Assembly (NCBI GenBank): GCA_024516035.1
Contig: JAMCCL010000066.1
Span: 52,653 to 116,652 of the forward strand
Direction: 5' to 3'
DNA: 64,000 nt
From: Bactericera cockerelli
Taxonomy: Eukaryota > Arthropoda > Insecta > Hemiptera > Triozidae
The translations under genes were made by a program, and so were the position numbers. Under the pieces are notes generated by a model that was not told where the DNA came from, ran no database searches, and saw nothing but the letters and a program-made list of their open reading frames with translations. Positions 38,901-41,999 of this stretch are shown one piece after another. Every line of letters begins with the position of its first letter. The first letter of the stretch is position 1.

Positions 38901-39823
38901 ATTGTTGAAAACAGTACTTTCTATAATTATAATATCCCAAATATGTACAAAACTTCTATTCTTATATATCCTGACTGTTGTGGACGTTATTTTTGACAGT
39001 CAAGTAAATTCAAAAATATTTCCAGAGTCATTTCCAGTAAGAAATCCAGTCACCAGTACATCATGACGTATCTTATACGGAACAACCTTGTCGGCTTGAC
39101 TCGTTGATTCAATATCAAGGCCACTACTGAAAGAAGTTCGACATACATAAGTACCTACATACATAGAATATCGTTTTATGTTCGTTCAAGATGAGACTAT
39201 GACGAATCCGAAAGTTGTTTACTGATAGAATAAGGTGTGCTCAATTGTGCATTCAATAAGGCCAGACGGACGTATCCGTAATAAGACAGACGACTACTTG
39301 TCGGTAGTGTTGTGTGCTAGAAAACGTGACTTGATCACGCGACAAGAAAGGGTGGACCATTTTACAGAACTTTAGAATTATATTTTTATGATTCATTTTG
39401 AAATTTTAGGGTTAGGTGGTAGAAAATGCTTGGAGCATTAACCTCGGAATTAATTCGAAATATAGCGCCGTTAATGGTTGAAAGTCCAAACTGGGTCTCC
39501 CCTTATATAACTTATCTTTGTTGTATTAAATGAGGTTCTTGGGCTTGGAAAAAAACATAGAAATCCTCAGGATGATCTCTTTTGATAGAGTAAAAAAAAA
39601 GGAATTACCTACAAGTCCCATCTTTATAATATGGTATTTTATAATTTGCCCCTTGTCTTGTACCACCCACCTTCTCCAGCACGGAGTGCGAGGGCAAAGC
39701 TCCCAGGATGACATGGTTGTCTATTCTGGTATAGTACTCCTCCATGCCTGTGCGGTCTGCCAGGAAGATGTAGAGCAAACTGGGGAGGAACCCGATGCGA
39801 CTCCACAGGTCGTGGATGTTCAT
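2427..39823 (-). CDS. PTPMT1: PTPMT1-like mitochondrial phosphatidylglycerophosphate phosphatase, 4 exons
   Basis: The coding sequence joins 39823-39671, 30182-30102, 4272-4084 and 2591-2427, all read on the minus strand. Every junction is phase 0 with GT donors and AG acceptors. The product is about 195 residues; the vertebrate family member is about 200. Seen: a hydrophobic N-terminal stretch (about residues 10-21), a YYTRID/VILGALP block (about 31-44), ENVKGVIS (about 56-63), and the dual-specificity phosphatase loop HCKAGRSRS with Cys at about 124 and Arg at about 130. Known of the family: PTPMT1 dephosphorylates phosphatidylglycerophosphate to phosphatidylglycerol in cardiolipin synthesis, at the matrix face of the mitochondrial inner membrane. 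Oddities: introns of about 9.5, 25.8 and 1.5 kb filled with transposons, and a C-terminus that runs into a minisatellite. The exon joins come from reading the sequence, not from transcripts. Confidence 0.9.
2592..4083 (-). other. PTPMT1: PTPMT1 intron 3
   Basis: This AT-rich sequence of about 1.5 kb has consensus GT/AG ends. I recognise no mobile element, RNA gene or extra coding exon in it. Confidence 0.75.
4084..4272 (-). CDS. PTPMT1: PTPMT1 exon 3 (residues 79-141, catalytic loop)
   Basis: The exon is 189 bp, with acceptor TGCTCGCACAG and donor GTAATT. It encodes AWHDQGVAHLQLNTIEFEAP, then SMEDIQKGLDFIDQV, and then the CX5R signature HCKAGRSRSAT, with the nucleophilic Cys and the phosphate-binding Arg both intact. 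It is clearly more GC-rich than the surrounding intron, as expected for constrained coding sequence. Confidence 0.93.
4830..6270 (+). mobile_element. Helitron-like element with 186-bp internal repeats and a GT tract
   Basis: The 5' end TCTATATCTATAAAAGAAAG follows a host A, a typical Helitron start. Downstream are CACACCGTTTGACCGAGAAA and at least two tandem ~186-bp repeats (ATGGATGGGT at 5015 and 5200, a variant at 5386), then the GT tract. A similar arrangement at 53285-54048 does reach a hairpin plus CTAG. No such 3' end is visible here, so the right boundary is uncertain. Confidence 0.65.
5425..6263. repeat. GT/GTGGT low-complexity tract, ~830 bp
   Basis: This is an almost pure G+T sequence of GTGTGT runs broken by GTGGT and TTG. 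It gives long spurious open frames (Cys/Val on plus, His/Thr on minus). It appears to be an expanded microsatellite belonging to the surrounding Helitron family, whose relatives at 25.7 and 53.8 kb carry shorter GT tracts in the same place. Confidence 0.95.
6775..7710 (+). repeat. 272-bp tandem array, about 3.4 units
   Basis: GTTCATATATAAATATCGAC recurs at 7021, 7293 and 7565, an exact 272-bp period. Each unit has a CG-rich core, CTATCTTGCTCCGTTCGGCG, a GGCGGATATTCCGCC hairpin and GCGGCCTTACACTAAG, plus an AT-rich spacer. Units are nearly identical, so the array is young. Single diverged copies are dispersed at 8.1, 10.5, 11.1, 13.6, 23.4 and 24.9 kb. The 88-residue frames in each unit are repeat artefacts. 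Confidence 0.95.
8130..8990 (+). repeat. 272-bp family copy split by a HINE-like insertion
   Basis: The left part (8152-8239) keeps ATATCGACATTTGATTTTTA and CCGACTATTG. The right part (8884-8990) resumes at CTATCTTGCTCCGTTTGGCG. The break falls in the T-run of the unit, with the 8240-8883 element inserted there. Confidence 0.8.
8240..8883 (+). mobile_element. Helentron/HINE-like non-autonomous element, copy 1
   Basis: It begins ACTTTCCTTATCTTATAATA (a stem with AATAAGGAAAGT) and ends GGATAAGGAAAGTCGTGTGA then TGTTTACACCAGA. Thus GATAAGGAAAG lies subterminally at the 3' end and CTTTCCTTATC at the 5' end. A GTCT/GT microsatellite is in the middle, and the insertion is inside a T-run. Subterminal inverted repeats, a central microsatellite and T-T insertion are known of Helentron-associated (DINE-1-like) elements; assigning it there is inference. 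Related copies: 31700-32336 and 12958-13272. Confidence 0.65.
9106..9315 (+). repeat. LINE-like 3' tail ending in (TAA)n
   Basis: GAAGAGATTGCCATAGGCAA, TAACCCCACCCTTTAG and a T-rich stretch lead to a TAATAATAA tail. The same tail is attached to the tRNA head at 691. The A/T-rich microsatellite tail is typical of a non-LTR retrotransposon 3' end. No coding part is present. Confidence 0.5.
9905..10053 (-). mobile_element. tRNA-headed SINE (family E)
   Basis: The minus-strand head is CAGTCACCGTGGCAGAGTGA, with GGGTTCGATTCCC as B-box. The 3' part ends at the CTCGTGAGGAAAAAT-type sequence shared with the copies at 13995 and 34020. Confidence 0.65.
10520..10720 (+). repeat. Dispersed single copy of the 272-bp family
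   Basis: It contains CCGACTATTAGCTTTTTCTA, CTTGCTCCGTTCGGCGGTTC, AAAGCGTCGCGAGCTAGTTG and GGGGCGGAAATCACAGTTGG, a diverged unit of the 6775-7710 array. Confidence 0.8.
10861..11046 (+). mobile_element. tRNA-headed SINE (family A)
   Basis: The head GCCAGCCTCCGTGGCGTAAC has an intact A-box and the B-box GAGTTCGATCC. The body GGCTGGGTGAGGTTAATGTG then GGGTAGCTGGTACGATTCCC is the shared central domain. It lacks the distal part present at 12015-12329. Confidence 0.75.
11055..11630 (+). repeat. 272-bp family copy interrupted by a Harbinger-type MITE
   Basis: The left half (to 11145) ends GTAGTTGCGGCCTTA. The right half (from 11505) resumes TTACGGTAGGAGATAAAAAA and runs to GGGGCGGCAATCACGGTTGG. 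Removing 11146-11507 restores the continuous GCGGCCTTACGGTAGGAG found in other copies. Confidence 0.85.
11146..11504. mobile_element. PIF/Harbinger-type MITE, 359 bp
   Basis: Terminal inverted repeats of about 23 bp start AGGTAGGATCACAC and continue (G/T)ATATGGCA, with one mismatch. The flanking 3-bp duplication is TTA (11143-11145 and 11505-11507), matching the TWA preference known for PIF/Harbinger. The interior is full of short ATATGGCA/TGCCATA motifs in both orientations. There is no coding capacity. Confidence 0.88.
12015..12329 (+). mobile_element. Full-length tRNA-headed SINE (family A) with 17-bp target duplication
   Basis: The head GCCAGCTTCTGTGGCGTAAC is followed by the shared body and a distal domain (CCACAACCAACCTC, GACCCCAAGTAGGATTAGG), ending in an AAG-rich tail. 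The flanks AAGTTCTATTTATATAC (11998-12014) and AAGTTCTATTTATACAC (12330-12346) match at 16 of 17 bases, a hallmark of LINE-driven insertion. Confidence 0.9.
12335..12553 (-). CDS. Unrecognised 72-codon ORF beside the SINE
   Basis: The ORF opens MISDHQHQRVNWWRNLRLMN and ends RASPSFVYK at a stop inside the SINE's right target duplication. It has fairly balanced composition and no low complexity, but no domain I recognise and no sign of neighbouring exons. It lies inside PTPMT1 intron 2 on the same strand. It may be a fragment of an unknown mobile element or chance. Confidence 0.15.
   Translation of the reverse strand: MISDHQHQRVNWWRNLRLMNLNNREKEDYAFTSRSSISGDTVNDVLARMTALDGVVGQVKRSDRASPSFVYK
12958..13272 (-). 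mobile_element. Helentron/HINE-like element, copy 3, internally deleted
   Basis: Read on the minus strand it starts ACTTTCCTTATCCTATAATA and ends GACAAGGAAAGTCGTGTGAT then GTTAACTCCAGA. Both ends are kept but about half of the 640-bp interior, including the microsatellite, is missing. Confidence 0.7.
13570..13860 (+). repeat. Dispersed 272-bp family copy
   Basis: Diverged pieces in order: ACACTTTTTCACCTTTGAAA, CCGAAAAATATGTTC, CTTCTATCATGCTTTGTTCG and CGCCCGAAAGCGGTGACAGG, ending GGCCTTACGGTAG. More than one unit's worth appears present, offset as in a tandem pair. Confidence 0.7.
13995..14170 (-). mobile_element. tRNA-headed SINE (family E)
   Basis: On the minus strand, GTAGCCACCTTAGTCGAGAG leads to a CTGGGTTCGAATCCCAG B-box. 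The distal end is CTCGTGAGGAAAAATTAGTT. Same layout as the 9905 copy. Confidence 0.7.
14709..14755. repeat. Perfect 13-bp inverted repeat (stem-loop)
   Basis: GCCTATAACGACG and CGTCGTTATAGGC flank a ~20-base loop (AAAAGTTCCCGGTCCCTTGAC less its ends). This could form a strong hairpin. It may be an old element end; no function is evident. Confidence 0.6.
14850..14925 (+). repeat. tRNA-like SINE head remnant
   Basis: GATCCGTGATTCGTGGATCG and AATCCCACC form a B-box-like arm, followed by an AT-rich, T-run tail. The A-box half is poor, so this is a decayed SINE head rather than a tRNA gene. Confidence 0.35.
15494..16228. repeat. Fold-back flanks around the 45-bp satellite
   Basis: On the left, three copies of GTATGA(A/G)TTCGGTGCCGCC-type sequence lie at 15494-15608. 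On the right, the inverted form, GGCGGCACCGAATTCATACA and GCACCGAACTC, lies at 16140-16228. They bracket the array at 15656-16010. This could be a fold-back element or a rearranged satellite edge. Confidence 0.6.
15656..16010 (+). repeat. 45-bp satellite, about 8 copies
   Basis: The unit is AGGCATGGCC(T/G)TCATTG, TATTTTACCTAACCC and TACTATAAACCCA. The base after GGCC alternates G and T through much of the array, hinting at a 90-bp higher-order unit. AGGCATGGCCGT is also the subterminal motif of the Helitrons at 364 and 56243 and of the 21-bp array at 17812. Confidence 0.9.
16530..17783 (+). pseudogene. BEL/Pao LTR-retrotransposon pol remnant
   Basis: Fragments in order on the plus strand: LFWDLETLGIKDNP (about 16744), VLGIHWHIDTDSISLKH (about 17286), NPEAKVTKREFIL, WTQNKDWDTVLTDKDTRIFL and KISTYELPR (about 17398-17500), then FPRLELMGALIAHRSLLYVI and a LWSD end at 17783. 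These match the linker after the protease, the segment after reverse transcriptase, and the RNase H start of Pao-type pol. Several frameshifts, stops and a deletion of the RT core make it non-functional. The plus strand is antisense to PTPMT1. It is cut at its right end by the 17784 Helitron. Confidence 0.8.
17784..18175 (-). mobile_element. Helitron 3' end expanded into a 21-bp minisatellite
   Basis: CTAG at 17784 begins the inverted Helitron terminus (GGGGGCTGTCGCCTGC hairpin, then TTTGCGGGCCGAGGCATGG), sitting directly in the Pao pol reading frame. From 17812, GAGGCATGACCGTAGTGTATT repeats about 17 times with a 21-bp period up to about 18172. Because 21 is divisible by 3, repetitive open frames appear on both strands. 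The element's 5' end is not clear. Confidence 0.75.
18250..18370 (-). repeat. Inverted 45-bp satellite units, about 3 copies
   Basis: TTAGGTAAAATACATAGAAG then GCCATGCCTC, repeated with ATAGTAGG spacers, is the reverse complement of the 15656 satellite. Single degenerate units recur around 20320-20475. Confidence 0.8.
18541..18670 (-). mobile_element. tRNA-headed SINE (family E)
   Basis: On the minus strand, GTGCCCTTGGCTAAGTGGGT has an A-box-like start and GGGTTCGATCCCC-type B-box (+ strand GGGGATCGAACCC). It ends at the CTCGTGAGG motif. Confidence 0.65.
18800..18985 (-). mobile_element. tRNA-headed SINE (family E), diverged
   Basis: The plus strand shows CCAGGATTCGAACCCGCG (B-box complement) and, distally, TTTTCCTCGCGAGGGTAATA, matching the family E tail. 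An internal insert or divergence separates head and tail. Confidence 0.55.
19000..20300. other. Intronic sequence without recognisable content
   Basis: AT-rich sequence with short frames only. I see no element ends, tRNA-like boxes or coding similarity. Confidence 0.5.
20320..20475 (-). repeat. Degenerate 45-bp satellite units
   Basis: GAAATACATAGAAGGCCGTA then CCTCGGGTATCAAGTAGGGT, with an older relative at 20320-20395, are single units of the 45-bp family in reverse orientation. Confidence 0.6.
20870..20995 (-). mobile_element. tRNA-headed SINE (family E-like)
   Basis: GGTGGGATTCGATCCAACGG marks the B-box arm and CGCGTTAACCACTTGACTAC the A-box side of a minus-strand tRNA-like head. ATGAGGAAAAATTC at its left matches the family E tail. 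Confidence 0.6.
21487..22819 (-). mobile_element. piggyBac-type transposon, internally deleted, 1333 bp
   Basis: The ends CCCTTTAAATACC and GGTCGTTAAAGGG are flanked on both sides by TTAA (21483-21486 and 22820-22823), the target duplication known for piggyBac. Subterminal TGTAAACTGTGGTTTACA-like palindromes occur inside both ends. The interior carries a broken transposase (separate entry). Confidence 0.9.
21718..22255 (-). pseudogene. piggyBac transposase remnant (N-terminus joined to C-terminus)
   Basis: ATG at 22255 opens a lysine-rich start (MEKLPTKKERE) that stops after about 25 codons. An acidic stretch follows in another frame. Then VNSWIIYREDCRQLGVKALP at about 22066-22007 matches the end of the transposase catalytic region, and after a frameshift RCKVCTVGVTTINCEKCDL and FCFTKNKNCFVECH give the cysteine-rich C-terminal zinc-binding domain. 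The whole DDE catalytic core is absent and several stops are present, so it is inactive. Confidence 0.85.
23395..23790 (-). repeat. 272-bp family, two tandem diverged units, inverted
   Basis: Repeated elements include GTTCAAAGGT (23395 and 23651), AACACTTTTGATTCC and GGCGCCGCTTTCGGGCGG, in reverse orientation relative to 6775-7710 and about 256 bp apart. This older tandem pair shows the family spreads as short arrays. Confidence 0.75.
23873..24800 (-). mobile_element. 5'-truncated LINE with poly(A) tail
   Basis: A T-run of about 30 bases at 23873-23903 is the poly(A) tail of a minus-strand insertion, followed inward by a short 3' UTR and the reverse-transcriptase C-terminus (separate entry). 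The 5' side stops near 24800, typical of incomplete reverse transcription. I could not find a target duplication. Confidence 0.75.
24072..24780 (-). pseudogene. Non-LTR retrotransposon ORF2 C-terminus
   Basis: The minus-strand frame contains VDEVKDLGVTFQRNLKFNSH, NKKAFKMLGFLFRQTKDFTN, then ILYYAYVRSHLEYCSSVWSP and LEAVQRTFLRMLAY. This is the region just after the reverse transcriptase palm in Jockey/CR1/I-type LINEs. The frame is open for over 200 codons, so the insertion is fairly recent, but the endonuclease and RT catalytic domains are missing. The clade cannot be fixed from this part. Confidence 0.85.
24940..25080 (-). repeat. Dispersed 272-bp family fragment
   Basis: TTTTTCGTAGAATACGAATC, ATTTTAAATTTCGAACACAT and GCGGTGCCTTTCAGAGGTAG match the inverted units at 23395-23790. 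Confidence 0.65.
25130..25330 (+). mobile_element. 5S rRNA-derived SINE (family B)
   Basis: CACCGGTTCTCGTTCTGTAA, CCGAAGTTAAGCAACATCCA and TTGGATTGGTGACC follow the 5S rRNA internal-promoter region. The fused body GGCTATTCCCGGCCTCACTC, AGGCTGGTTGAGGTTATTTT and GCAAATGGAGGGTAAAAATC is shared with tRNA-headed family A. 5S-headed SINEs are known as SINE3. Confidence 0.85.
25656..25807 (+). mobile_element. Helitron 3' end with GT tract
   Basis: A short GT tract leads to GATGGGCTGGCGAAGCGG, CGGGTGTAACCCGCTAG, a hairpin followed by CTAG and a host T at 25808. This is the same terminus as at 54048. The 5' part is truncated or unrelated. Confidence 0.75.
25924..26285. mobile_element. hAT-type MITE, 362 bp
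   Basis: Terminal inverted repeats CAGTGGTTCCCAACC and GGTTGGGAATCACTG extend imperfectly into GCGGCACAC. A perfect 8-bp target duplication CTCTAAAC flanks it (25916-25923 and 26286-26293). Eight-base duplications and CAG-GG-type ends are known for hAT. The site was inside a tRNA-like SINE head (25830-25923 and 26294-26310). No transposase is present. Confidence 0.9.
27070..27205 (-). mobile_element. Short tRNA-headed SINE (family D)
   Basis: On the minus strand: AGTAGCTTGATCCATAAGGC (A-box side), GGCGGACTTGTAACC, a B-box-like TGCAAGTCTGG, then GCGAGTTTGAGTAGTTGTGA and TGATTAACACAAATATG. The same ~140-bp unit occurs at 29000, 30785 and 59235. Confidence 0.65.
27400..27477 (+). repeat. Truncated SINE family B body
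   Basis: GAGTGACCATTCAACAACGA, CCAACTCAGGCTGGGTGAGG and TTTTGGTAGTTGGTTGGT match the 5S-SINE body. It is cut by the fold-back element at 27478, whose target duplication overlaps its end. Confidence 0.6.
27478..29934. mobile_element. Fold-back transposon with ~700-bp inverted arms
   Basis: The ends TAGGGTGGGCCGAAAAAAGC and its exact complement are flanked by an 8-bp duplication TTGGTTAT (27470-27477 and 29935-29942). The arms, about 27478-28182 and 29204-29934, are nearly identical inverted copies containing ACAGGGTGATCC and ACAGGGTGGCC motifs. The ~1-kb centre encodes nothing recognisable and holds a family D SINE. TAGGG ends with an 8-bp duplication are compatible with hAT, but the superfamily is inference. 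Confidence 0.85.
29000..29128 (-). mobile_element. SINE family D inside the fold-back element
   Basis: GTGTTAATCTCTTTCACGAT, ACAACTACTCAAAATCGAG, GGACTTGAACCACCGAC and GTGCGCCGCCTTATCGATCA correspond to the reverse complement of the family D unit. Confidence 0.65.
30102..30182 (-). CDS. PTPMT1: PTPMT1 exon 2 (residues 52-78)
   Basis: This 81-bp exon has acceptor CTTTTTTTCCAG and donor GTAAGT. It encodes VVAQENVKGVISIVQDWELK and ends NENFT. It matches the family segment beginning (D/E)NV(K/R)GVI and lies between the LGALP block of exon 1 and the tryptophan-led start of exon 3. It sits just outside the right end of the fold-back element at 27478-29934. Confidence 0.88.
30300..30428 (-). mobile_element. 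tRNA-headed SINE (family E)
   Basis: TAGGAGTCGAACCCAGGTCA is the B-box complement and CACCCTCGGCCACGGTGG the A-box side of the minus-strand head. The tail is diverged. Confidence 0.6.
30785..30930 (-). mobile_element. SINE family D
   Basis: TCATATTTGTGTTGATCACT, ACAACTACTCAAACTCGC, CGGGACTTGAACCACCGACC, GGTTACAAGTCCGCTGCCTT and ATCGATGAAGCTACGGAGGT make this the best-preserved copy. Confidence 0.75.
31380..31690. repeat. Pyrimidine-rich tract
   Basis: This is an irregular CT-rich run (TTTCTCTTTCTCTCC-type words) with no clear period, broken at its right side by the HINE-like element at 31700. CT-richness resumes at about 32340-32530, so one tract was probably split. Confidence 0.7.
31700..32336 (+). 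mobile_element. Helentron/HINE-like element, copy 2
   Basis: It begins ACTTTCCTTATCCTATAATA and ends GGATAAGGAAAGTCGTGTGA then TGTTTACACCAGA, with T-runs on both sides. It is near-identical to 8240-8883 except that the microsatellite is GT rather than mostly GTCT and slightly shorter. Confidence 0.7.
32640..32870 (-). mobile_element. 5S-derived SINE (family B), diverged
   Basis: CCGCTTTCAACTACATGGTA is the tail and ATTAACCTCAACCAGCCAAA the body. Then GATCACCAATCCATGTTCAC, CGCTGGACTTTGCTTAACTT and AACCTAGTGTATTCAATGTG mirror the 5S-like head in reverse orientation. Confidence 0.65.
34020..34160 (+). mobile_element. tRNA-headed SINE (family E) in copy A
   Basis: GTCTCTGTGGTCGTCGACTG heads the element and CCTGGGTTCGAATCCCGG is its B-box. 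The tail is CCGGTTTTCTCGTGAG. The orthologous copy is at 52655-52785, so it predates the duplication or belongs to the unit. Confidence 0.75.
34740..34983 (-). mobile_element. SINE family A in copy A, with internal deletion
   Basis: The tail CAATTATCACACCAACCTC, GGGGGATTTTACCCTCCATT and head complement GTTACAACCATTACGCCACG are present. The middle of the body (CTCACCCAGCCTGGGTAGG), kept in the 54750 copy, is missing. Confidence 0.75.
36037..36198 (+). repeat. 114-bp local tandem duplication
   Basis: CTTGCAATTGTAATTATTTA, CAGAACAGTACTTGGGTCAC and AATATAATTTTCGAGCATGC occur first at 36041 and again at 36155, a 114-bp period. The second repeat is split by the element at 36199 and resumes after 38064. 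Copy B has this segment once. Confidence 0.88.
36199..38064. mobile_element. TA-flanked element with ~400-bp inverted arms, 1866 bp
   Basis: The ends CAGGGTGTCCCGTATACAG and its complement are flanked by TA duplications (36197-36198 and 38065-38066). The arms 36199-36600 and about 37664-38064 are close inverted copies. The empty site is visible at 56131-56140 in copy B and in the first 114-bp repeat. TA target and CAGGGTGTCCC ends suggest Tc1/mariner; no transposase is seen. Inside are hairpins at 36978-37006 and 37137-37200. Confidence 0.88.
38281..38800. repeat. 520-bp palindrome (copy A)
   Basis: The left arm starts ATATCCCCCAAAAAACACTA and the right arm ends with its complement. The arms are about 245 bp each around a short centre, ATGTTGCATAATTACAGAGC. 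Within the pair I find essentially no differences. It shares layout with 56644-57156, but the sequence and fold point differ. The adjacent repeat unit ends here. Confidence 0.93.
39671..39823 (-). CDS. PTPMT1: PTPMT1 exon 1 (first coding exon, residues 1-51)
   Basis: ATG at 39823 opens 51 codons starting MNIHDLWSRIGFLPSLLYIF and running through YYTRIDNHVILGALPSHS to a LEK ending, followed by donor GTGGGT. The N-terminal hydrophobic stretch and its length before the RID/LGALP block match the family, so this start is plausible. An in-frame TAG lies four codons upstream of the ATG. Confidence 0.9.
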
Positions 39824-39832
39824 GGTTCTAGG

Positions 39833-39850
39833 CTAGAACAGGAAGACGAA
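39833..39850 (-). promoter_or_regulatory. PTPMT1: Possible splice acceptor just upstream of the PTPMT1 start codon
   Basis: Reading the minus strand toward the ATG, a pyrimidine-rich run ends in TTCTAG with AG at 39834-39833, nine bases before the ATG. This resembles a splice acceptor, so an upstream non-coding exon could exist. No TATA box or other promoter element is recognisable upstream, so the transcription start is not placed. Confidence 0.3.
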
Positions 39851-40688
39851 ACACATCTGAATTTACAAATTGAAAACAGTTTTTTTTAATTTTTACTATT
39901 TTTCAGAGCGCACATGTAGGGTTAATATGATGTTACATTTTTGATTTTTTTGGTAATGGTGGATATAATTATGTACAATAATTTAGCTTTTCATTATTTT
40001 ATTAAAATATTTTGGTTTAATAATTGGTTTTTTGTGTGGGTTTTTAATAGTGAATGAGTGGAAGACCTCACATGTGAGAACCCTGTCACTTTAAAGAAAG
40101 CCATAAGAAAAGTAGTTCATTTGGTTAATATGGATGAATCTCATTGACTTTTACCCTCTATTCTTGTTATGTCCTCTCAAGTCCAAGTAACGTACTATTT
40201 TTTTTAAGTACTCCTTAAATTCTACTCGTCAGGTTCCTATCTCCTTTAAGTCGAGCAGTCTTTTTATTTTGCACCTTAGGTTCAAGTACATACATACAAC
40301 AACTCAGCCTGAGTGAAGCTGGAATTCCATGAGAAACTTTTATAAATAAATGATTGAGGAGTTGAGGACTAACTTTTTCAAACCTAATACGAGCGCACAT
40401 GTAGGTAATTTCTAAACCTTCTGAACTATGATGAAGTGAACTAGTGTGTTTAATATGCGAAATGTGCTAACCACATTAAGTTTAATTAAAACTGTTTAAA
40501 GCTTGTTACTAGCGACGGATCATACTGCATGTGACAATTGTAACACTTTCCACTTTATTAACTAGGTTAGTTTCGTTAAACAAAAATCCTAAAATCAAAG
40601 TAGATTTTCTCTCTCCTCTTCTCCCATAACCGTGGCGCGATGTTTGTTGACAAGTCAGATGTAAATGTTAGAAAATTGAACATAGCAC

Positions 40689-40721
<33 letters not shown>

Positions 40722-40740
40722 GTTTAAAATTTTAATGTTT

Positions 40741-41925
40741 TTTCTTCCCTCTTTACCCTCCTTCTCCATTTCTACCTTCTTCTCCTTCTCTTTTTCCTCT
40801 TTTACTTACTTCTCCTGATCTACTTCTAATAAGCTTAAAACAGCACTGTCCAAGTGCCCAGGATTATTCTGATGATCATGCACAATATGTACATTGTACA
40901 TCTATATCAACTTTTATCTTTTTTCTGTTTATACTGGTTTAAACTGATAAAGTAAGGTATATTATTAATATTTATTATTATCTTTTCTTTTTTGTCTTCT
41001 AATATTTTCTTTTTTTTATTCTGCTCTTCTTCCACTTATACAGGTTCTATCGAGCCTGTTTCTCGTACTCTTCTTCTACTCTCCTACTTCTGTCTTTCTA
41101 TCCCCTTCCTGTCCATCGCCACCTTGAGTCCTCTTCTTTCTCCTCCCTAATTACACGTCTTCTTTCCTGCAGTTCCAGTCCATCTCCTCTTTGAGTTCAT
41201 TTTCGTCCTCTTCTTCTTTCTCTCTAACTACACTCCTTCTTTCCCTCTCCTATAGTTCCAGTCCATCTCCTCCTTGAGTTCATTTAGTGGTGCTCCAAGA
41301 GGGTCGTTATATGCACCATGGTTAAGCTCTAAAGCTTATAATACATTTGTGTGCATGTGCACTTCCAGGTTTACTGTGTCTCCCCTTCTCCTCTGACCAC
41401 TCCTGTTTCTCCATGTTGATTTTGTAGCATGCTTCTCTTCCTCCTTCCTCCCCCTATTTTGCAAAGCTTGTTTTTTCAGCAGCTTCTTATGTGTCTTTGT
41501 CTTTCTCTCGCCTAGTTTCCTCTAATTCTTTCTCTCTTTTTCTTTTCCTTTTTCTACTATTTTTTTGATGTATATGTATTTGATCTATTTCATACAAAAT
41601 CCATCTTTCTCCCTCTTCTCTCTCTTTCTGTGTCACTTTCCTTCTTTATTCTCTGTCTAATTTGTCCTTCTATTATGTTTCTGCTTCTTTTCTTTGGGTT
41701 TCTAAAGTAATTCTCTTACTTTTCCCTTGGTCAATGTCTGTGTTTATCCTCTATGTGTTGTCTGTTTCCTTCTTATCTGAGTATTTTCTTAACTTTCTCT
41801 GTATTGCTGTCTCTTTATGTCTCTCTCACTCTCGCTCTCTTTTTCTCTTCTTCTTTCTCTTTCTCTCTTTTATTCTTCCTTTCTCACTCTCTCTCTCTCT
41901 CTCTCTCTCTCTTTCTATCCATTTC
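40741..41925. repeat. Long pyrimidine-rich tract upstream of PTPMT1
   Basis: About 1.2 kb of strongly CT-biased plus strand (purine-rich on the gene's strand), irregular except for a (CT)n run at about 41882-41911. A GT run lies nearby at about 40690-40715. Long open frames here, rich in Ser, Phe and Leu, reflect composition. It could form triplex or unusual DNA, but no function is shown. Confidence 0.75.
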
Positions 41926-41999
41926 GATCTGGCAAAAAACATCATAAGTCAACTGTATCTCCATATCTATCCCTCACACCATACCTATCTATATGTTTT

